Shown here in pieces: positions 57,059 to 64,000 of a DNA stretch of 64,000 nucleotides (positions are counted from its first letter, which is position 1; every line of letters begins with the position of its first letter). This DNA comes from Scilla litardierei (Eukaryota; Streptophyta; Magnoliopsida; Asparagales; Asparagaceae): the NCBI GenBank assembly GCA_030789695.1, contig CM061141.1, forward strand, positions 196,303,689 through 196,367,688. Direction: 5' to 3'. The translations under genes and the position numbers were made by a program. Under the pieces are notes generated by a model, which saw only the letters and a list, made by a program, of their open reading frames with translations, was not told the origin of the DNA and ran no database searches.

Positions 57059-59546
57059 CACCATTTAAGCATTTTTTCCGTAAAAACACCGAATGGAAAG
57101 CTTGGTTTATATTTGGAGGATGGAAAAAGAGTAATTGTTCTCAATTAAAATTAATGAATACTAATGGCAGAGAATTATATAATAGAAATGAAGGGACAAG
57201 TGCAATTGAACAAAGGATCCCAAGATATTTGGTTCCAAATATCTTACATGACTTAAATGTATGAATAATAATGTAATGAACATATGTGCTTATTATTTGT
57301 TCTAGCAGGGACCCATTCAAATTTATGTTCATTTTTTATCTTTGAAATTCTCCATTTCCATTACACATTTAATTCTTAGTGCATATATTAATGGTATCGT
57401 TTAATATATAGCAAGCTACTAGGAAGAATACCTATTTTTTGTATTATAATGAACATCAGGAAGGATGTGAAATTATTTTTTTTCGTATAAAACACCTAAT
57501 GGAAAGCTTGGTGTATATTTGGAGGGTGGAAAAGGAGTAATTGTTCTTAATTAAAATTAATGTATGCTAATGGCAGAAAATTATATTGTAGAAATGAAGG
57601 GACAAGTGCAATTGAACAAAGGATCCCAAGAGTTTTGGTTCCAAATAAAAAACATGACTTAAATGGATGAATAATAATTTAATGAACATATGTGCATATT
57701 ATTTGTTCTAGCAGGCACCCATTCAAATTTATGTTCATTTTTTGTCTTTGAAATTCTCCATTTCCATTACACATTTAATTCTTAGTGCATATATTAATTG
57801 TATCTTTTAATATATATCATGCTACATGTAAGAATATCTAATTTTTTTAATTATAAGGAACAATGTGCCATTTCAGGCAAGACGTGAAATTATTATTATT
57901 TGAGTATTAAACACCTAATGTAAAGCTTGGTTTATTTTTGGAAGGTGGAAAAGGTGAAATTGTTCTCACTTAAAATTAATGAATGCTAATGGCAGAGAAT
58001 TATATAATATAAATGAAGGGACAAGTACAATTGAACAAAGGATCCCAAGATATTTGGTTCCAAATTGAAAACATGACTTAAATGGATGAATAATAATGTA
58101 ATGAACATATCTGCATATTATTTGTTTTAGCAGGCTCCCATTCAAATTTATGTTCATTTTTTGTCTTTGAAATTCTTCATTTCCATTGCACATTTAATTC
58201 TTAGTGCATATATTAATTGTATCGTTTAATATATAGCATGCTACATGGAATAATACCTAATTTTTGTTTTATAATGAACAATGTGCCATTTTAGGAAGGA
58301 TGCGAAATTATTTTTTTTTGTATAAAACACCTAATGAAAAGCTTGGTCTATATTTGGAGGGTGGAAAAGGAGAATTGTTCAAAATTAAAATTAATGGATG
58401 CTAATGGCAGAGAATTATGTAGTAGAAATGAAGGGATACGTGCAATGGAATAAAGGATCCCAAGATATTTGGTTCCAAATAAAAAACATGGCTTAAATGG
58501 ATGTATGTAATGAAAATATGTGCATATTATTTGTTCTAGTAGGCACCCATTCACATTTATGTTCATTTTTTGTCTTTGAAATTCTCCATTTCCATTACAC
58601 ATTTAATTGGTAGTGCATATATTAATTGTATCCTTTAATATATAGCATACCACTTGGAATAAAACTAAATTTTGTTATTATAATGAACAATGTACCATTT
58701 CAGGAAGGATGTGAAATTATTTTTTTCCATCTAAAACACCTAATGGAAAGCTTGGTCTATATTTGGAGGGTGGAAAAGGAGAACTGTTCTCAATTAAAAT
58801 TAATGAATGCCAATGGCAGAGAATTATTTTGTAGAAATGAAGGGACAAGTGCAATTGACTAAAGGATCCCAATTTATTTTGTTCCAAATAGAAAACATGG
58901 CTTAAATGGATGAATAATAATGTAATGAACATATGTGCATATTATTTGTTCTAGCAGGCACCCATTCAAATTTATGTTCATTTTTTGTCTTTGAAATTCT
59001 CCATTTCCATTACATATTTAATTCTTAGTGCATATATTAATTGTATTGTTTAATATATATATATCATGCTACCTGGAAGAATACCTAATTTTTTTATTAT
59101 AATGAACAATGTGACATTTCAGGAAGGATGTGAAATTATTTTTTTTGAGTATTAAACACCTAATGTACAGCTTGGTTTATTTTTGGAAGGTGGAAAAGGA
59201 GAAATTGTTCTCAATTAAAATTAATGAATGCTAATGGTAGAGAATTATATAGTAGATATGAAGGGACAAGTGCAATTGAACAAAGGATCCCAAGATATTT
59301 GGTTTGAAATTGAAAACATGACTTAAATGGATGAATAATAATGTAATGAACATATGTGCATATTATTTGTTTTAGCAGGCACCCATTCAAATTTATGTTC
59401 ATTTTTTGCCTTTGAAATTCTTCATTTCCATTGCACATTTAATTATTTGTGCATATATTAATTGTATTGTTTAACATAGCAAGCTACCTGGAAGAATACC
59501 TATTTTTTAATTATAATGAACAATTTTCCATTTCATGAAGGATGTG
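57059..59546 (+). repeat. Six-unit tandem array, about 410 bp per unit, copy B
   Basis: Same number and order of units as 5050-7535. Each unit matches its positional partner in copy A better than its neighbours, so the array was formed before the duplication. Confidence 0.9.
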
Positions 59547-60830
59547 AAATGAGACTACTCAGCAAAAGTGTAAGATAAATGTTGTTGGTGTCTTTGTTCT
59601 GGTTTGCCCGCATTAGCTAGAGGGTCTTATAAGAGCGATATGATTGACCTCAATAAGCAGATAATTTAGGATCTGTAGGTTTAAAATAGACACTAAACCT
59701 TTCAAAATCTTATTGCTTATTTCTGCCCTTTTTGGAGGGATTTTTGCTTAAGGAGGCACATGCAGAAAGCTGGTGTATTAGTGACTTAGAACACCATTTT
59801 GTCAAATGGCCATTGTAATTAGATTATGTAAAATTCCTAACCTTATTGTAAGCTTTTTTTGGGGTGCATGAATCAGTTTCTTATGCAAGTCTATGATATA
59901 TTTAAGAATGTTTTATTAACTATAGTTCTTTACACCCATCCCTTTAAAGTTGATAATTCATCATCATGCAATCGGTTGTTAATTTGTTGTCTATTAGGCA
60001 CTTTAGCATGCAACCTTTACTGAAACCATGAAAAATGTTGCTAATTTATAACCAAGTGCAAATTGGTTATCAGAAAACATAGATTAGTTTGAACTAACAC
60101 CCGAAATGATTGTTACACTGACCATTATTATGAGAAAAATGACAGTTTTACACATTGTAAATTAGAAATTTAAATAATAAAAATAAACCTTATGATCTTA
60201 AGAAACTAAAAGAAGTGATTGATAAGTGCAATTGCATCGGCTTATTTCATATGAAATTCTGGCTATTTACAAATCACCATCTTTTATTTTGCAGCAGATG
60301 TAATCACCCTTATAATCTCTACAACATCCTGTTGTGATTAAAGGAATCTGTTAAGGTTTCATATACTGCCCATGTACATGTAACTATTTGGTAATATCTG
60401 AAGTTTCCTTACTACAAAGTTACCAAATTGATGTGTCGTACCTTCTATTTAAAGGAAGGGGCAGCAGAATTTACCGGTGATTTCTTTACCCATGATGTTT
60501 GTTGTGCTGAAATATGTATTTTATTTTTGATTTTAGCATAATCAAATATGTTGATATTTTAGGTTTCGTTCGAAACTAAGAACAAAGCAAGGAGCATTTG
60601 ACAGAATCTGTCGGCTTTGCTTAGACATATGGGATATATCATTGGTATTAATCCGGATTCATCTACCATATGGTTTCTACGGAAGATTGCTGGGTACATT
60701 TTATTATTGCAATCTTTGGATGTACTATATTCCGAAGTTTACATTTTCTTATGGATGCCATATATGCAAGTTGCTTCCCAGTTGCATGTCTTGCTATTGT
60801 ATTATCTAAAAGCTATGCTTTTATTATGGA
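59547..60830. other. No recognisable gene (matches 7536-8819)
   Basis: Copy B of the unassigned AT-rich stretch, with a few substitutions only. Confidence 0.5.
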
Positions 60831-60835
60831 GAAAA

Positions 60836-63800
60836 TGTTATGAACGAGAAACAGATTTGGAGAAGGGTTGAGGCTAGGAAACCCCTAGCCTCCTTTATAA
60901 AGTATTCATAATGGGTACTCATGTGGGTGGATACCCAATAGGCCCAATGGGTCCTATTCATAACACTTCCCCTTATCCAACCAACGTGGTATACTCGACT
61001 TTATGAATACTGAATGATTCATTAGTACTACTGAGTATCTTAAGGGGTGGATACTTCTGGATCCAAGTTAAGGGTAACTGCCTCGTTAAAAACCCTTAGC
61101 TATGGAAAACCCTGTGGGAAAAACCAATAGCGAAGGGAAAAGAGTACAACACTCCATAACTTCCCCTGATTTGGGGATGTGTCGAGGGGTGGATACTTCT
61201 GGATCCAGAGTCAATGTAGTTGCCTCATTAAAACCTTGACTATGGAAAACCCTGTGGGAAAAACCACTACCCAAGGAAAAAGAGTAAAACTCTACAGTTG
61301 ACTCCCCCTAATCTGATCAAGCTTCAGGCTTGCAGATATCCTATATATATATATACATTTATCTCCTATGTGTCTATACATCCATCTCATCAGCAACATT
61401 CCGAAAGCAAAAGTAAAGTACAAGCATCACTCATCTATACAAGTTTCACTCATATAAGGCATTAGCAGAAACTAAAAGAGTGCTAGTAAACTTGGTAGAC
61501 AGCTCCACGTCTCAATCGTCATTGTCTGCGAGGTACTTCAGGACCTGGCATTGTATGTTCTTGAGCTGCTCCTTGGGTGATGAGCTTCTCGGGATGGTGG
61601 AAGGATGTAGACTTGGAAGGATTCTGTGTTGCTCTTCAGGAGGTGGACGTCCCGTTTATGCTATTCATCGCGATGATTTGTAACCTGCATATGCAAATAC
61701 ATTTAACATAGAGGATTTTTCCTCGACCCTTGGAGATAGCGCAGAAGCTACATATCTCTGGTCCAGTGGCGCGATGGGGGCACTGCACTGTACCTGGCTA
61801 ATAGCTATACTGCTAACGCTCAAAAGAGACGCATACAGTTGGCCAGGTAGAAGAGTGTTTCAAAGACACTTAAGGTATTTCTGGACCATATATATTCTTC
61901 CCCTCTTCCAGCTAACAGGAAAGGGGTCTTTTAATGTATATCCATACAACCAAATAGGTGTATTTGGTGGAGAATGAAATTAATGTTTCTTCATCAATCA
62001 TCATTGTATGAAGTTTACATCTTCGGGATGATTAATTAACATCATCTTCAGGATGATAGTTCATTTCCAGGATAATAGTTCATCTTCGGGATGATTGATC
62101 ATCTTCAAGATGATTAATGTTCTGTGAGCCTAGAATTTATGCCTAGCTAGGGCTTTCATATCATATCATATCTGATAGATAGGCTTTAACAGATATTTCG
62201 GTAATTTCTCTTCAGGAGATCCGATAATATTTTGAGTTATTAAAATAATCTCAATTCTTTTAATTTGCTCTCTTAAGAACAATACTGTTTTTAAGAGGTG
62301 CAAACAACAACCTTTTAGTATGAGTCCTTTAAGGATCTTTGTCTAGGTTGTCTTTCCTTTAATTATATTATTAATATGTGTCCCAAAAAGAAAGGAAAGT
62401 AAGAAAAAATTTGTACATGCAGTTGAAGAGATTTTATATCGGTGATGTTGTCACATCCAATAGCAACATCAACCAAAAATTCCCTCTTTTTGCCATTCGT
62501 TGGGTTACACCTTGAAATAAACCAGTCGATGCATCAGATTCATCTTGTAAGTGGGTTCAGCTCATCTTACTTGATTACTTCATGGTTTGAGCGATTTATA
62601 CCTCTAAAACTATAGCAAATTAAAATGCTTATAGCTAACGATTTTATTTTATTTCTCCTTCAATACTCAGTTATCCCAACAGGATTTGATATCATTTTTG
62701 ATACCAGGACTTCAGGTCCAACACCTCATATTTCATAAGTGAGTCCAGCTCACCTTATTATTGCCTCATTCCACATTATTATAATTTGGCCAAATCTCTA
62801 TCTTTGCTTCAGGCAAAGCAGAGTTGTGGAAACGATATTTTATATTTAACTGGAAAAATGAAATATGAGCGAATTTGTCGACAAAATGTGTTCTTTCTTG
62901 TCCAAAACTCACCCCGTATGTACTATAATCATTTGATTTCTCCCAGAGGTGTCTCCTTCACGATGCGTTAAAGAATTGAAGGTTCTGGGACGGGTAAAGA
63001 ATATGGACAGATCCAGAATTGGTCCTTAGCAACCAAGTTGCAATAAGGTTTTGGATTTGAGCTCACTTTCCTGTGGTGGTATTGTTTTTTCGGTCTCCAT
63101 GAGTAGATCTCTCTTTTTGGAGCCTAGTGGTATGTCCTCTCATCCATTGAGGATATCCACTTCTGCTACTGGTGGATTGCATCCAATATATTTGGTATGT
63201 CAATCCTAGCTGGATTTTTAGTAGCTGGGATGTGAAAGTTTTGACAATATCTATATTGTCAGTAACTATGTCTGATAACTGTTTTAACAGTTTCATAAGT
63301 GTGAATCTTCAGGATCTCATCACATTTCATGATAACCAAATCATAGGTATTAATGATTTAAATGGTCATTTGAGCTTTAGGCTCATGGATGATTGTAGTA
63401 TTTCTGTTGAAACTGATTCTGGGACATTAAAGTTGTGAGGGATCTTCAGGATCTCATCAAATCTTTAAAATAGGATCATCAATGCACGTCTTAGGAGAAG
63501 TGAATTTAAATGCTTCCCCTGTTCAGGGTGCTCAGACTCTATTTATCTGGGATATTTACTTCCGATAAATAGTTCTGCATTTTGATGGTCTATAGTGGTG
63601 ATATGGGGGTGTCTACTCATCATGGCACAATCTATAAGATGTGCTCTAAACGCTTCCCCCGACAGGGGTTTTCGGAAACTGTTTATATGAGGTGATCATA
63701 CTCATATAAATAGGTTCTAAGGAGGCGTTTTGATGGTTTGTAATGTAATTGCATGTTCCCATGTGGTCACCTACAACTGGATTTTTAATGGATAAGAAAT

Positions 63801-64000
63801 CCATTTAAATCATTTTAATGATTTATCTTACCCATATTTGGGTGTGAACACAAGCTTCAGGGTGTTCGTTATTTTTCCAGTTGTAAAACATTTAAATTTC
63901 CCAGTGTTATCCAAAGTTACCACCATTTTATAAAAGAATGTGGTTGGATAATGACCATTTATTTAGAGGATATATTGATGAGTACACCAAGGGTACATCA
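60836..64000 (-). mobile_element. Short-LTR retrotransposon, copy B, partial
   Basis: Left LTR at 60836-60965, preceded by GAAAA at 60831-60835, and the interior as far as the position matching 11989. The right LTR lies outside the window. Confidence 0.88.

Larger units (their letters stand above)
52026..64000 (+). repeat. Segmental duplication, copy B
   Basis: Direct copy of 1-11989. It is preceded at 50751-52025 by the rest of the leftward LINE, which copy A may also have to the left of the window. It ends at the window edge inside the short-LTR element. Copy-specific damage includes a lost splice acceptor before the FtsH exon, a frameshift in the leftward LINE near 52120, a new TGA in the rightward LINE tail and a shorter (TA)n tract. 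Confidence 0.93.
54834..64000 (+). mobile_element. Putative Helitron, copy B, continues past the window
   Basis: Repeats 2830-11989: same left end and same cargo in the same order. The 3' end lies outside the window. Confidence 0.5.

Overview
The window is transposon-packed nuclear DNA from a flowering plant. The evidence is the set of elements (Ty1/copia, Ty3/gypsy, LINE, Helitron, MITE) and three broken host-gene pieces with plant relatives: a chloroplast-type FtsH protease, a PDR-type ABCG transporter and an S-domain receptor-like kinase. A monocot is possible, but the sequence does not settle it. I see no intact host gene, rRNA, tRNA or CRISPR array.

Layout. (1) 1-11989 and 52026-64000 are two direct copies of one segment, about 98-99% identical by eye. 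Both run to a window edge, so they look like parts of a larger duplication with a period near 52.0 kb. (2) Each copy begins with a leftward 5'-truncated LINE joined head-to-head to a rightward LINE 3' end with a (TA)n tail. (3) From 2830 to about 18778 I infer one large Helitron. It holds a kinase scrap, the last two FtsH exons, a six-unit 410-bp tandem array, a later 6.5-kb short-LTR retrotransposon (5-bp target duplication GAAAA) and two ABCG exons. It ends in a Helitron-type hairpin and CTAG. A second, 0.75-kb Helitron faces it tail-to-tail. (4) 20640-21480 is a leftward promoter-like block with an array of the palindrome CAGTCGACTG. (5) 21489-32236 is a complete Ty3/gypsy element (2.95-kb LTRs, target duplication TAGAG, primer site matching tRNA-Ile). 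Its gag-pol frame carries two precise GT-AG intron candidates and three amber stops. (6) 32242-40020 is a leftward Ty1/copia element of SIRE-like layout. Its right LTR carries the larger, helically phased CAGTCGACTG array upstream of a TATA box. (7) 40640-42108 is the leader and LTR of another leftward copia-like element. (8) 42109-45440 holds two divergent gypsy LTR-gag pieces joined tail-to-tail. (9) 45814-50369 is a second head-to-head LINE pair, whose right member has almost all of ORF2. (10) 50370-50750 is a MITE in TA repeats, followed by duplication copy B.

How the parts relate. The host-gene pieces are all broken, so their interest is as captured cargo. The gypsy element would make Gag from unspliced RNA and Gag-Pol only after splicing, if its introns are real. 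The repeated head-to-head LINE pairs, the phased palindrome arrays and the gene-carrying Helitron are the patterns that ordinary annotation explains least.
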